Below, in pieces: positions 16,925 through 25,679 of a stretch of DNA of 64,000 nucleotides. Origin of the DNA: Fredinandcohnia onubensis (GTDB lineage: Bacteria > Bacillota > Bacilli > Bacillales > Bacillaceae_L); NCBI RefSeq assembly GCF_002734285.1, contig NZ_NSEA01000015.1:121034-185033 (forward strand), in the 5' to 3' direction. Position numbers and translations under genes: made by a program. The notes beneath the pieces were generated by a model. The model saw nothing but the letters and a program-made list of their open reading frames with translations. It made no database searches and was not told where the DNA came from. Each line of letters opens with the position of its first letter. Position 1 is the first letter of the stretch.

Positions 16925-16951
16925 ATTAAAGAATAATGGGATCATAGTAAT

Positions 16952-16983
16952 AAAAAAACCCATCTTATAAAAAGACGGGTTAT
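16952..16983 (-). terminator. Intrinsic terminator after azoR
   Basis: AACCCATC/GACGGGTT hairpin with a T run on the reverse strand, 28 nt after the azoR stop. Confidence 0.8.
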
Positions 16984-17010
16984 TTACACGTTATTTACCT
17001 AATAATCGGA

Positions 17011-17643
17011 TTAAACCAATACGGCTGATAATTTTTTTGCTACAGCTTTAACTTTTTCTTGTCCTTCTGCAATAATATTTTCAGCTTGATCTGGGGCTGC
17101 TGCATGACCTTCAATAACGACTTCATCCATGATTTCCATGCCGAATACGCCACCAACAATGTTTTTAATGTAAGTGGCAGCCATTTCCATTGGCGCACTT
17201 TCAGGTGTTGAGTAAATACCACCACGAGCACTTAGAACTACAGCTTTCTTGTCAGTCAATAATGGGACTAACTGACCATTTTCATCATATTTAAATGAGT
17301 ATCCAGCTTGGTATACATAGTCAATGAATGTTTGTAATTTTGCTGGGATTGTTAAGTTCCATAGCGGGAATACGAATACCAGTACGTCTGCTGCTGTTAC
17401 AGCATCCATTGCTTTTTGTTTTGCAGCTAAAATACGTTGCTCGACGTCTGTCATTTCTTCGCCTGATTCAACTTTACCAAAAGCATTGAATAAATCTTGA
17501 CCAAAGTAAGGCATGTCTTCTGCAAAAACATCATATGTTGTTACATTTTCACCCTCAATGTTATTCATGAACGTCTCATACATTTTACTTGAAACAGCTT
17601 CTGAAGCTGGACGGTTATTTGCTTTTACTACTAATATATTCAT
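17011..17643 (-). CDS. azoR: FMN-dependent NADH-azoreductase
   Basis: A 210-residue flavodoxin-fold quinone/azo reductase. The FMN-binding N-terminus (VVKANNRP), the PLWNLTIPAKLQTFIDYV segment near residues 97-113 and ARGGIYS near 145 are typical of AzoR. Bacillus paralogues detoxify quinones and azo dyes by two-electron reduction and are induced through MarR-type repressors such as MhqR and YodB. AAGGAGA lies about 10 nt before the ATG. Upstream are a diverged copy of the TATCTTGAA element found before the SDR gene and a TTGACCTA-type palindrome shared with doxX. Confidence 0.93.
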   Translation of the reverse strand: MNILVVKANNRPASEAVSSKMYETFMNNIEGENVTTYDVFAEDMPYFGQDLFNAFGKVESGEEMTDVEQRILAAKQKAMDAVTAADVLVFVFPLWNLTIPAKLQTFIDYVYQAGYSFKYDENGQLVPLLTDKKAVVLSARGGIYSTPESAPMEMAATYIKNIVGGVFGMEIMDEVVIEGHAAAPDQAENIIAEGQEKVKAVAKKLSAVLV

Positions 17644-17659
17644 TATATGAAAGTCTCCT

Positions 17660-17692
17660 TTATTATCTTAAATTTAATTATCTCGAATTAAT
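17660..17692. promoter_or_regulatory. TATCTTRAATTTAATTATCT element upstream of azoR
   Basis: The segment TTATCTTAAATTTAATTATC followed by TCGAATTAATG closely matches the element at 19425-19459 upstream of the SDR gene, suggesting a common MarR-type (MhqR-like) regulator. Confidence 0.5.
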
Positions 17693-17705
17693 GGTATATT
17701 GAAAT

Positions 17706-17719
17706 ATGACCTAAGTCAA
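17706..17719. promoter_or_regulatory. TGAC-N4-GTCA palindrome upstream of azoR
   Basis: ATGACCTAAGTCAA; the reverse complement of the site at 18495 is TTGACCTACGTCAA, so both share TTGACCTAMGTCAA with one mismatch. Regulator unknown. Confidence 0.45.
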
Positions 17720-17866
17720 CTCAATACACTTAATTCACAAATATTGGAACCTTAGTCCTATAACGAATACTAGTTCTTTAGTACGGGAATTTATTACCGA
17801 TAGTAAATTATATTAATATAACAAATTACATTTTAAAAAACAACAGAGCTTCGCTCTTTTATAAGA

Positions 17867-18379
17867 TTAAGCAGATACTTTTATTTGCTTTATAACTTCA
17901 TTCTTGTTGAACACAGCTTTTATAAATGGGATGGCAAATCGATCAAGTCCATAGTAATACCTTGCTGTTCCTACAAACAATAGAATCATTGCCACTGCAA
18001 AAAGCTTTGTATCCAGACTCGCTAATCCAACCCCTGCCATGATGAAGTTCGCATTCATAAAAGCACCGCCAATTAATGCTGGAATTGTAGCTAACCCTAA
18101 GATTAATCCTAAACCAACAAGGAACTCACCCCAAGGGATAAGAATGTTGAATAAATCTATATTTGGTAACGCAACTTTTTCAAGAAAGCCCGCATACCAT
18201 CCTTGCACTGTAGGGGATCCACCATTTGCATTTGCTATAGCTCCTTGTATAAATCCTCCTGCATTAAAGCCTAGTTTAATTTTATAATAACCCGCTTCTA
18301 TCCATTGAAATCCTAACCAAATGCGTAAGATTGTCCAAGCTATCGCCATTATGGGTCCTTTGATAAATTTTATCATCAT
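17867..18379 (-). CDS. DoxX-family membrane protein
   Basis: A 170-residue protein with four predicted membrane helices, including RIWLGFQWIEAGYYKI near residues 19-34 and a GEFLVGLGLILGL segment in the second half, the pattern of the DoxX/DoxD family. Relatives include the thiosulfate:quinone oxidoreductase small subunit and oxidative-stress membrane complexes. The actual reaction is unknown. AAAGGAG lies 6 nt before the ATG. A Rex-type operator at 18396 overlaps the leader, so expression probably responds to NADH/NAD+ balance. Confidence 0.85.
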   Translation of the reverse strand: MMIKFIKGPIMAIAWTILRIWLGFQWIEAGYYKIKLGFNAGGFIQGAIANANGGSPTVQGWYAGFLEKVALPNIDLFNILIPWGEFLVGLGLILGLATIPALIGGAFMNANFIMAGVGLASLDTKLFAVAMILLFVGTARYYYGLDRFAIPFIKAVFNKNEVIKQIKVSA

Positions 18380-18395
18380 TCGTTTCTCCTTTTAA

Positions 18396-18413
18396 TTGTG
18401 AATTCCTTCACAA
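18396..18413. promoter_or_regulatory. Rex-type operator upstream of doxX
   Basis: TTGTGAATTCCTTCACAA, an exact match to the Gram-positive Rex consensus TTGTGAA-N4-TTCACAA, 17 nt before the doxX start codon, a position suited to repression. Confidence 0.75.
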
Positions 18414-18494
18414 AAATTATGAAATTTTTATCGATGAGCTACTACATCCTCTCTATCGATATTTTTATTCTAAGATGTTCGTTTTTTGCTTTCT

Positions 18495-18508
18495 TTGACG
18501 TAGGTCAA
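18495..18508. promoter_or_regulatory. TTGAC-N4-GTCAA palindrome upstream of doxX
   Basis: TTGACGTAGGTCAA, the second member of a pair of sites shared with azoR (17706). It lies in the doxX promoter region. Confidence 0.45.
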
Positions 18509-18539
18509 ATTTTTATAAAATCATCAGGAGTTTGAACAG

Positions 18540-18575
18540 AAAAAAGCCCCGAATGAAAAAATTCAGGGCTTTTTT
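18540..18575 (-). terminator. Intrinsic terminator after the SDR gene
   Basis: AAAAAGCCC/GGGCTTTTT hairpin with T runs on both sides, 42 nt after the SDR stop. Confidence 0.85.
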
Positions 18576-18616
18576 AGCAAGAGAAGATACACTGATTTGA
18601 GGATATAATTTAATTA

Positions 18617-19387
18617 TTAAACGTTATACAAAGCACCATCGACTGTGAATGAAGATGAGCTTACATAAGAAGCTTCATCAGAAAGAAGGAATGCAATTAC
18701 GTTAGCAACCTCTTCTGGTTCGCCGTAGCGTTTCATTGGAACTGCATCGTTATAAGCTGCTTGCGCTGCTTCTGCTGCACCTGGTGCAACATTTGACTCA
18801 ATTTTACGCATCATTTGTGTATTAATTACACCCGGGTTTACTGTATTAACACGAACATTAAATGGTGCTGCTTCTAAAGCCGCAACTTTATTAATACCCA
18901 TTACAGCATGTTTTGATGAGTTATATAAGATCATGCTCGGTGATCCTATTAAACCAGCTACTGATGAAGTATTAACAATTGCACCAGATTTTTGTTCTTT
19001 CATTACTGGTAATACATATTTAAGACCAAAGAGTACGCCTTTTACATTAATACCATAAACAAAATCAAAATCTTTCTCTGTAACTTCTTCAAGTGATTTA
19101 GCCGGGCCTTCAACACCTGCATTATTTACAAAGCCATCAATGCGTCCAAATTTTGAAACTGTTTGTTCAACATAATTTTTCACATTTTCTTCATTAGAAA
19201 CATCAGCTTTTACCACTAAACTATTCTCTTCTGTTAAACCAAGCTCAGCTTGTACAGCTTTGATTGCGTCCTCATTTAAATCTACTAATACAACTTTTGC
19301 TTGTGCATTCGCTAATTTTCGTACAACTTCTTTCCCGATACCGCCTGCTGCACCTGTAACAATAACTACTTTACCTTCAAAATTCAT
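18617..19387 (-). CDS. Short-chain dehydrogenase/reductase (SDR) family oxidoreductase
   Basis: A 256-residue classical SDR. The NAD(P)-binding motif TGAAGGIGKE lies at residues 11-20, NNAG near 87-90, and the catalytic Ser and Tyr-X3-Lys as SSVAGLIG and YNSSKHAVMG near 140-165; PGVINTQM follows. It oxidises or reduces a small alcohol/ketone with a nicotinamide cofactor; the substrate is unknown. AGGAGAGG is 6 nt before the ATG. A clean palindromic operator of MhqR type lies upstream, so it is probably co-regulated with azoR as part of a quinone/electrophile response. Confidence 0.92.
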   Translation of the reverse strand: MNFEGKVVIVTGAAGGIGKEVVRKLANAQAKVVLVDLNEDAIKAVQAELGLTEENSLVVKADVSNEENVKNYVEQTVSKFGRIDGFVNNAGVEGPAKSLEEVTEKDFDFVYGINVKGVLFGLKYVLPVMKEQKSGAIVNTSSVAGLIGSPSMILYNSSKHAVMGINKVAALEAAPFNVRVNTVNPGVINTQMMRKIESNVAPGAAEAAQAAYNDAVPMKRYGEPEEVANVIAFLLSDEASYVSSSSFTVDGALYNV

Positions 19388-19424
19388 TCTTAACCTCTCC
19401 TCATTTATTCAGATTAGCTACTAA

Positions 19425-19459
19425 ATAATCTTGAATTTAATTATCTTGAATACAAGATA
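19425..19459. promoter_or_regulatory. MhqR-like operator upstream of the SDR gene
   Basis: TATCTTGAATACAAGATA at 19442-19459 is an 18-bp palindrome with two central mismatches, close in form to the known MhqR box (TATCTCGAATTCGAGATA). A half copy AATCTTGAATTTAA lies just before it. Confidence 0.6.
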
Positions 19460-19496
19460 TATTAATATTGTAATCCTACTATTTAGATAAATCAAA

Positions 19497-19568
19497 GAAA
19501 ATGCTTAGCCTGCCGCCAGTACACAATAACGATAACGCTGATGAGGGGCAGGCCCATGAGAAGCATTT
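19497..19568 (-). terminator. GC-rich hairpin terminator after the HAD gene
   Basis: Outer stem AAAATGCTT/AAGCATTTT and inner stem GCCTGCC/GGCAGGC. It belongs to the GGGCCTG-type hairpin family also seen at 13788 and 33638. Confidence 0.65.
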
Positions 19569-19569
19569 T

Positions 19570-20169
19570 TTATAAGTACGGAAGGACGTTCGTTCTGAAG
19601 TCCGTATAGTTATCAATGTGAAAGTCCGCCTCAATTTCCGGATTTTCAAAGGCAACGGTTTTGATTCCTAATTCTCGAGCAGGAATTAAATCTAACTCAC
19701 GATCACCAATCACTAAATCAATTGGGTAATCCTTGATTACATGTTGATATGACGCTGCATGTGGTTTCCGCTCAAAGCCCTCTTCCTCGACTGAAACAAC
19801 TACCTTAAAATAATGTAATAACTTGAATTTTTCCAAGAGGAACAGCGTCGACTCCTTATCGCGGTGTGTAACGATAAAATTGTCATCCGCAATTCGCAAA
19901 ACCTCTTCTAGTTGTTCAAACGGCCGGCTGTCAGTGGAATATTGATTATAAAGCTTGATGTATTCTTCACGCTTACTTTCATCAATTCCATAATGCTGAA
20001 AGGCTACTTTTGAGTTGACCTTTAGCCATTTTAGAACCTCGCTCGGATCCAAATCATTGCCGCTTAAATGGATAAAACCCTTGACCAGGGCTGGATAGGT
20101 GTTAAACAATGTTCCATCAAAATCCCATAGAATATTAATGTGAATCCCCCTCTCTTTTACATAGTACAT
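19570..20169 (-). CDS. HAD-superfamily hydrolase, phosphoglycolate-phosphatase-like
   Basis: A HAD phosphatase with motif I WDFDGTLFNTY, motif II in FIVTHRDK, motif III KPHAASYQ and motif IV VIGDRELDL. It should dephosphorylate a small phosphate ester. The start is uncertain. The first in-frame ATG near the domain is at 20169, but the strong AGAGGGGG binding site lies downstream of it, 6 nt before an ATT at 20139, which aligns with the usual initiator of related proteins (M/I-NILWDFDGTL). TATAAT lies just upstream of 20169. The true protein may therefore be 189 residues starting at ATT. It appears to be a single gene. Confidence 0.85.
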   Translation of the reverse strand: MYYVKERGIHINILWDFDGTLFNTYPALVKGFIHLSGNDLDPSEVLKWLKVNSKVAFQHYGIDESKREEYIKLYNQYSTDSRPFEQLEEVLRIADDNFIVTHRDKESTLFLLEKFKLLHYFKVVVSVEEEGFERKPHAASYQHVIKDYPIDLVIGDRELDLIPARELGIKTVAFENPEIEADFHIDNYTDFRTNVLPYL

Positions 20170-20387
20170 ACCATTATAGGAATGATGCTCCTGAAAATAA
20201 AGTTTTATGTACAAAGGCTGTCCGAAGAAAATATTCAAATAAACTATCAACGGGTGGTAACTTTAGACATGGGAAGTTAAATCAATTACGGCTGTGTCCG
20301 AAGTCTAGTAATACCTTTTATACCAAGTTTTCTCGCACTCAGCAAACATGCTGATAAGTAATAGCTTTCACAGCCTTTAAGTAAAAA

Positions 20388-20430
20388 AGAATCCATTTTG
20401 AAAAAGATCGATCAAAATGGATTCTTTCTT
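20388..20430 (-). terminator. Intrinsic terminator after the Wadjet operon
   Basis: AGAATCCATTTTG/CAAAATGGATTCT stem with T runs in both directions, 60 nt after the jetC stop. Confidence 0.85.
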
Positions 20431-20488
20431 TGAGCCCCCTGGCGGTCAAGGCTATAGTGATATTTTCCTCTATAAATGTATAACTGCT

Positions 20489-23400
20489 CTATTGACCTAC
20501 TTTTTCACCCTGATAGATCCGAAACGCTGGAACAATCGTGTCGGAAACAATTTCTTTTCCATTTTCACGAATGAAATCAAGTTTGTAATAGGCATCGAAT
20601 CGTTGGCTGATCTCCGTTTTCACCAACTCTGGTGGAGTAACCACGATAAATTGGAATTTCAGCTTCTCTGCAACGGCGAAAATTGGGTCAAGGACATGGG
20701 CCGATGCCGCTTGTCCAAATGGATTATCACACACTAACGGAACCCAACTCTGGTCCGTTTCGCTCTTAACAGATAATAACATCATCATCATGACCATACG
20801 GGCTGATAGTTTTTGTCCTCCGCTCCCATCGGATTTCGTCTTCGAGCCTTGATTAATCGTCTGCCATGTCGAGTAATGCTCTCTTTGCGGTTTTCCGTAC
20901 ATAAAGGCATTATCTGTTCTCATATTATAGACGAGCAACTCTGGATATCGATTCCGAAGAGAGACAAATAAAATTTGCTCATCACTAATGAGCTCTTTTA
21001 TTTCTTGGTCTAACACTCGATTCTGGTCATCAATCATATCAAATTGCTTCGTAATTTTGTTAATGGACGATACGAAATGCTGTTTCAATAATGGCTCGAC
21101 GTCCTCTGGCCGTTTTGGTAAAATATCCTCTTTTAGCTGAACAAGTGGGAATGAACCTCGTTCATTTTTCAGCTTCATTTTTGCAACCATCGAACGGATC
21201 GCCTCTGAAATACTCATCACCTTCATACTGGCACGACTTGCCCAGAAGTTTTGAGCCTTCTCCGCCCTTTCCTTGTCACGTTCTAATTGCTCCAAACCGC
21301 TTTGTGAAAAAAGTTTCATATTCTTTACTACGCTTTGGATATGAGTATAGTGCCTAGTATCCAAATGATCTAGTGTCGTTAATACCTCATTTTTGAAGCG
21401 AATCTCCCAATCCTTGCCTTCAATCGTCAGTTTTAAATTACGCAATGATTGCTCAATTTTCGCATGCTTCTCCTGGCCTTCCTCCTGAATGGCCTGATGC
21501 TCATCACACCATGCTAAGATACACGCTTTTCCCTGGCTCTTGATTTTTTCGATCTCATCATTTGTGAATATTGTTGCTTCTTCCTTGAGGATAACAGATA
21601 AGGTTAATAAATCCCCTTCATAGCCAGTTATTTTGGTTTCTGTTTCTTTTTGAAGCTTCTCAGTCTGTTTAATCTCATCTTTTGTTTTCTTCGTTTGGTC
21701 TTTTATTTCGATTTCTTTTATCTTTAAGTCAAGGTCTTCCCATTCTTCTGGCTGTTTTTCAAGCTTTGTAACTTTTTTCCCTGCCTTGGCACGCTGTTCC
21801 TTCTCATGTTCCAGGGTCGTTTCTGCTTTCGTTACAGCTGTACCCTGCTCACGTTCTTCCTTTTCTGCTCGTTTTGCTTCCTTTTGTGCAGTTTGTAGCA
21901 TTGTTTCTAATATACTAATCGGTTCATTTGGCTCCGGTGCTTCATTCCAATTCTGTCCGATTGCATTCAGTTTTTTCTCTAATTTCTTTTGCTGCTTCTG
22001 CTCAGATTCTTTCTTAGCCTGAATAATAAGTAATTCCCTGGCCTGCTCTTCCTTTGATTTTTGAAGCTGTTTTAGTTCATCCATGCTTCCATTTATCTCT
22101 TCTAATAGATGGGGAGATAGACGGGGAATCTCCTCACTTTGGTCTGCTTTTTCATCAGAAGGAAAAGTCGCTCCATCTATAAAATTGGCAATCTCTTTTA
22201 TATTTTGTTCCGTTTTTAGCTTCCATTCCAAATAGGTTTGGTTCCACTGGGATTCTAGGCCAACAATCATTTCATGCTCTTTACCGATTTCCTGTTGTTT
22301 GACAACGAGTGTTTGCTTTTGTTTCTCCTTCTCCAACTTCACCCGTTTGTTTTCCTCGTGGATCGCTCTTTCCAGTTCAAAATCCTCTAACACGTCTACA
22401 TCCTTTGAAAGCTTGTCTATCTTTCTTAAAGCTTTCTCCAGTTGCTCCTTCAGCTGGAGTTGTAGTTCCTTTTCTTTTTCGGTTTGTTTCGTGATGTCCT
22501 GTAATTTTACTTTTTTCAATTGAATCGTATGCAGTTCTTGATTGATTGCCTTTTCCATATCAATAGATAGATCGCTTGATAGAAATCGATCGATTTCTTT
22601 TAAAATCCGACGAAGTGAGTTTTCTGTTTTTTCGATTTCAATGAGTGTATCTTTCTTTTCTTCTATGTTTTTCGCAATCTTGATTTTCCAATTGGTGAAT
22701 TGATTTTTATCTGTAAGTAGCTCTCTTTCTGTACCATTAATCATCACAAAAGGTGCATGAGCATTTTCGTTTCCGTTCATATCCTCACGTAAAAAAATCG
22801 GAACTGGACTGTTAAACAATCTTACTGAAAGAACCTGCTGATTTATTTTTTGCCATTGATGCTGGTTGACGACTAATCCATATGGAAGAAATGGGTAAGC
22901 AGTGAGGTGATTTGCCATTTCCTCGGTACTTAATGACTGAAGAAATTGCGAACCATAAAACACATCAATGCCTGTTTTTTCATCAATCCATTCCTTTAAT
23001 TCCTTCACATCCTTATTAGCAATCCAAAAAGGTTCATCATTTAAGGAATGGTCGAGCTGAGATTCCCAAAGCTCTTTTTTTATTAACTCCCCTTCTTGTC
23101 GATTTTGTCCAAGCATTTCTTCAATCTGCATCGAATAATTCGATAACAAAGAGTTTGTAAATGGGAGCGATATATCAGTCAACAGCCCATGGAGCTTATC
23201 GTATAGCTTTGTTTCCTTCTGCTTCTGAACTTCATTTGCTGCCTTTAATTCTTCCCATTTTTCTTCTGAATACTGAATCGATTGAACAAGCGTTCCATGT
23301 GTCTCAGCAAGTTGATTTTGTCTGTCACTCGATGCTTTTTCCTCAGCTTTTAGCTCTATGAGTCTAGTCTTTTTCTCCTCTTTTTGTTTCATCAAACTTT

Positions 23401-24955
23401 CGATGAAACCCTTTAAATCATAGGTTAAGCGGTCGCCATATTCTTCAATAAGTGCCTCTTCCTTCGTCTCAAAGGCATGAATTTGAGTATAGAGGAAATC
23501 AATTTCCGTAGAAACTTGAGCAATTTCTGTTGTCATTTGTTTATCCTGCCTAGAAAGCTCTAACCCTTTTTTCTTTAAGAACTTTTGATAGCCAAAATGT
23601 TGTTTCACAGCTTCTTGTAATTTTTGAAAGGCTTGCTCCCACTCGACTGTTACTTCCTTTTTAATCTCATCCATTCTTTGATTCACTTGCTCTAGGCCAC
23701 TATTTTGCTCCAGTGTTGCTATCTGCTGTGAAAGAGAGCGAATGGTTTGTTCGAATTCATGCCACTCTTTCAAAAGAAGTTGAAAAGCGAGTTCATCTTT
23801 TCGTTGTTTTTTTTCTACAACAACACCCTCTAAGGTTGTATGTTTCTTCTTTTCTTCTTCTACCTTCTTTTCCCAGCCTAAAACCTCTTGATGGGCTTTA
23901 GCATACTCCAAATTGTCCTTTTGAAAGTGTAAATCCTCTTGCTTTTCCGTTAATTTTTCCATTTCCTTTTCTAAATTGAGCTTTGTTTCTTCTTCCATTT
24001 GCTTCAAATGCTCTAAAGCTCCGAGAAATTGTCTACCTACTTTAATGCTTTCTTCCACAATTTCCTTATGTTCGATTCCTTTTGCTAGGTGCTCTTCAAA
24101 TGGGACAATATCCTCTAGAAACTCCTTGTGGGCTTGTTCTCTTTTTAATAGGATTGGCAGGTCCTTCGCGATGCTTGCCTGACTTTTGAAGATTTCCACG
24201 AGATCGTTCTTTTGATGCTCGGTTCGATGTAACACCTGACTAACCGTCGGAATGATTCTTTTTTGGAATAAGGAATGGTCATCCTCCGCTCCTTCAAAGT
24301 ATTTTCCAACTCCACCTTCATCTTTATTGATATCCTTCATAATATCCCAGTCTTTACGGTTAATCCCATATGTATCTAGGATGCGAAAATGTTTCTTCGT
24401 ATCTCGGTAAACATCATAGCCATTCCATTTTAAATAATCCTTTAATTCTTCTGTGTCCGCCTCTGCATCATTTTCATAGAGCGGAATATGCTCAAGGGCT
24501 GCTACTTCGTTCCGTTCAAATTCTCTTGTATAAAAGGTAATATTCGGAAGGATTTTCGCTTCTTGCTCCAATGACTTTCTTTCATTTTCACCCTCATCAC
24601 TCATGGAAATCCGTTGTTCTGCTGAGAACATGCCCCCAGTGATCAGATGCCTTCGGTCAGCCCCGTCTAATTCCCACTCCATGGCGACATGAAACGTATA
24701 AGGAATAAACTGCTCTTTATTATTAAAAAAGAACTGCTGATAATACCGATTATTTTGCTTACCCCACGCTGTGCCTGGCTTTATGATTTGAAAGATTGTT
24801 TGCAAAAACACCCCTTTTCCACCACCGTTCATCATCGCTATAAGTCCATTTGATGATGTTTGCTCATTATGGAAATTGAAGGTAGTATCCTTATATTGCT
24901 TTTGCATGCCATCATACTTAAGGCCAACAATTCTAATTCGATGAATTTTCGGCAT
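20489..24955 (-). CDS. jetC: Wadjet anti-plasmid system SMC-like ATPase JetC
   Basis: A very long protein of about 1488 residues with the SMC/MukB layout. The Walker A motif NGGGKG lies near residues 43-48, followed by long heptad coiled-coil regions rich in E, K and Q, a central hinge-like non-coil region (about 560-700) and a second coiled coil. The C-terminal head has the signature SDGSGGQKLSARM and a Walker B-type segment VPLVCDNPFG. In Wadjet, JetA-B-C form a condensin-like complex that extrudes DNA loops to detect small circular plasmids. AGAGGAGG is 6 nt before the ATG at 24955; the ATG at 24961 abuts it. It overlaps jetB by 23 nt. Confidence 0.9.
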   Translation of the reverse strand: MPKIHRIRIVGLKYDGMQKQYKDTTFNFHNEQTSSNGLIAMMNGGGKGVFLQTIFQIIKPGTAWGKQNNRYYQQFFFNNKEQFIPYTFHVAMEWELDGADRRHLITGGMFSAEQRISMSDEGENERKSLEQEAKILPNITFYTREFERNEVAALEHIPLYENDAEADTEELKDYLKWNGYDVYRDTKKHFRILDTYGINRKDWDIMKDINKDEGGVGKYFEGAEDDHSLFQKRIIPTVSQVLHRTEHQKNDLVEIFKSQASIAKDLPILLKREQAHKEFLEDIVPFEEHLAKGIEHKEIVEESIKVGRQFLGALEHLKQMEEETKLNLEKEMEKLTEKQEDLHFQKDNLEYAKAHQEVLGWEKKVEEEKKKHTTLEGVVVEKKQRKDELAFQLLLKEWHEFEQTIRSLSQQIATLEQNSGLEQVNQRMDEIKKEVTVEWEQAFQKLQEAVKQHFGYQKFLKKKGLELSRQDKQMTTEIAQVSTEIDFLYTQIHAFETKEEALIEEYGDRLTYDLKGFIESLMKQKEEKKTRLIELKAEEKASSDRQNQLAETHGTLVQSIQYSEEKWEELKAANEVQKQKETKLYDKLHGLLTDISLPFTNSLLSNYSMQIEEMLGQNRQEGELIKKELWESQLDHSLNDEPFWIANKDVKELKEWIDEKTGIDVFYGSQFLQSLSTEEMANHLTAYPFLPYGLVVNQHQWQKINQQVLSVRLFNSPVPIFLREDMNGNENAHAPFVMINGTERELLTDKNQFTNWKIKIAKNIEEKKDTLIEIEKTENSLRRILKEIDRFLSSDLSIDMEKAINQELHTIQLKKVKLQDITKQTEKEKELQLQLKEQLEKALRKIDKLSKDVDVLEDFELERAIHEENKRVKLEKEKQKQTLVVKQQEIGKEHEMIVGLESQWNQTYLEWKLKTEQNIKEIANFIDGATFPSDEKADQSEEIPRLSPHLLEEINGSMDELKQLQKSKEEQARELLIIQAKKESEQKQQKKLEKKLNAIGQNWNEAPEPNEPISILETMLQTAQKEAKRAEKEEREQGTAVTKAETTLEHEKEQRAKAGKKVTKLEKQPEEWEDLDLKIKEIEIKDQTKKTKDEIKQTEKLQKETETKITGYEGDLLTLSVILKEEATIFTNDEIEKIKSQGKACILAWCDEHQAIQEEGQEKHAKIEQSLRNLKLTIEGKDWEIRFKNEVLTTLDHLDTRHYTHIQSVVKNMKLFSQSGLEQLERDKERAEKAQNFWASRASMKVMSISEAIRSMVAKMKLKNERGSFPLVQLKEDILPKRPEDVEPLLKQHFVSSINKITKQFDMIDDQNRVLDQEIKELISDEQILFVSLRNRYPELLVYNMRTDNAFMYGKPQREHYSTWQTINQGSKTKSDGSGGQKLSARMVMMMMLLSVKSETDQSWVPLVCDNPFGQAASAHVLDPIFAVAEKLKFQFIVVTPPELVKTEISQRFDAYYKLDFIRENGKEIVSDTIVPAFRIYQGEKVGQ

Positions 24956-25679
24956 GCTCATCCTCCTCTGTTGTCATCAATTTTTTAAACATTTCATAAC
25001 GGTCATAATCGTGATAGAGGTATTCAATACGTTCAAATAACTCATTCTTAGGAATCACCTTTGGAACATCGTCCCGGTCTAGAATAACAATCAAACCTTC
25101 CGTCTCTAATAACCGCATACTACTCGCAATTAAACCAATTCTCGTACGGCGATTGCCTTTCTTCATTCGATAATCGTCTGTGTCAACCTCCATGTACTTC
25201 CAGGTGGTTACAGCTTCCTTCATATCAATTCGTTCTTCTTCACCAAAACGAGGGTTCCCTTTCAGAAGGCTATCCCAATTCATCATAAGGTCGTTGACTT
25301 GCCGTTCTAATGCGTAATAGCTAATACCTTCCCGCTTTGTACGAACTTTAGCAGCCTGGTTCCGGTCGATGCTTGCTAAAAAGGACATAATAATGATGCT
25401 CATAAGATGGAAATGTTTTTTCGTTTCGACTTGCCGATGTTTATCTTTCATATGAGTGAAATTAGTAGCAAAGACAGATCCGGTAGGCTGGACAACCAAG
25501 TGAATGCGCTTTGGTGCTTCAATAATATATGTACCTGATTCATCTGCCAATAAAAGGACCGTTTGCCTTACTTCCGGATCAAAATAAGTTTGAAAATGCT
25601 CACTGTTTTCGTCAATAACTTTATCTTTTAAGAGAGTAAAATAAACAGTCGATGCTTTTTTGATTGTTTCTGTGTTCAT
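24933..25679 (-). CDS. jetB: Wadjet system protein JetB (MukE-like)
   Basis: A 248-residue protein predicted to have a winged-helix (kite) fold like MukE, with basic helices (RTKREGISYYALERQVNDL, GNRRTRIGLIASSMRLLE) and an acidic C-terminus. It resembles the DUF6063 family annotated as Wadjet JetB. In the complex it bridges the JetA kleisin and JetC. GGAGGAG precedes the ATG at 25679, which overlaps the jetA stop as ATGA, so the genes are translationally coupled. An in-frame upstream ATG at 25700 lies before that binding site and is rejected. Confidence 0.85.
   Translation of the reverse strand: MNTETIKKASTVYFTLLKDKVIDENSEHFQTYFDPEVRQTVLLLADESGTYIIEAPKRIHLVVQPTGSVFATNFTHMKDKHRQVETKKHFHLMSIIIMSFLASIDRNQAAKVRTKREGISYYALERQVNDLMMNWDSLLKGNPRFGEEERIDMKEAVTTWKYMEVDTDDYRMKKGNRRTRIGLIASSMRLLETEGLIVILDRDDVPKVIPKNELFERIEYLYHDYDRYEMFKKLMTTEEDEHAENSSN

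Noticed and set aside
18396..18413. Fnr/CRP site (TGTGA-N6-TCACA)
   Set aside because: It fits that pattern too, but the longer TTGTGAA-N4-TTCACAA match and the repressor position favour Rex.
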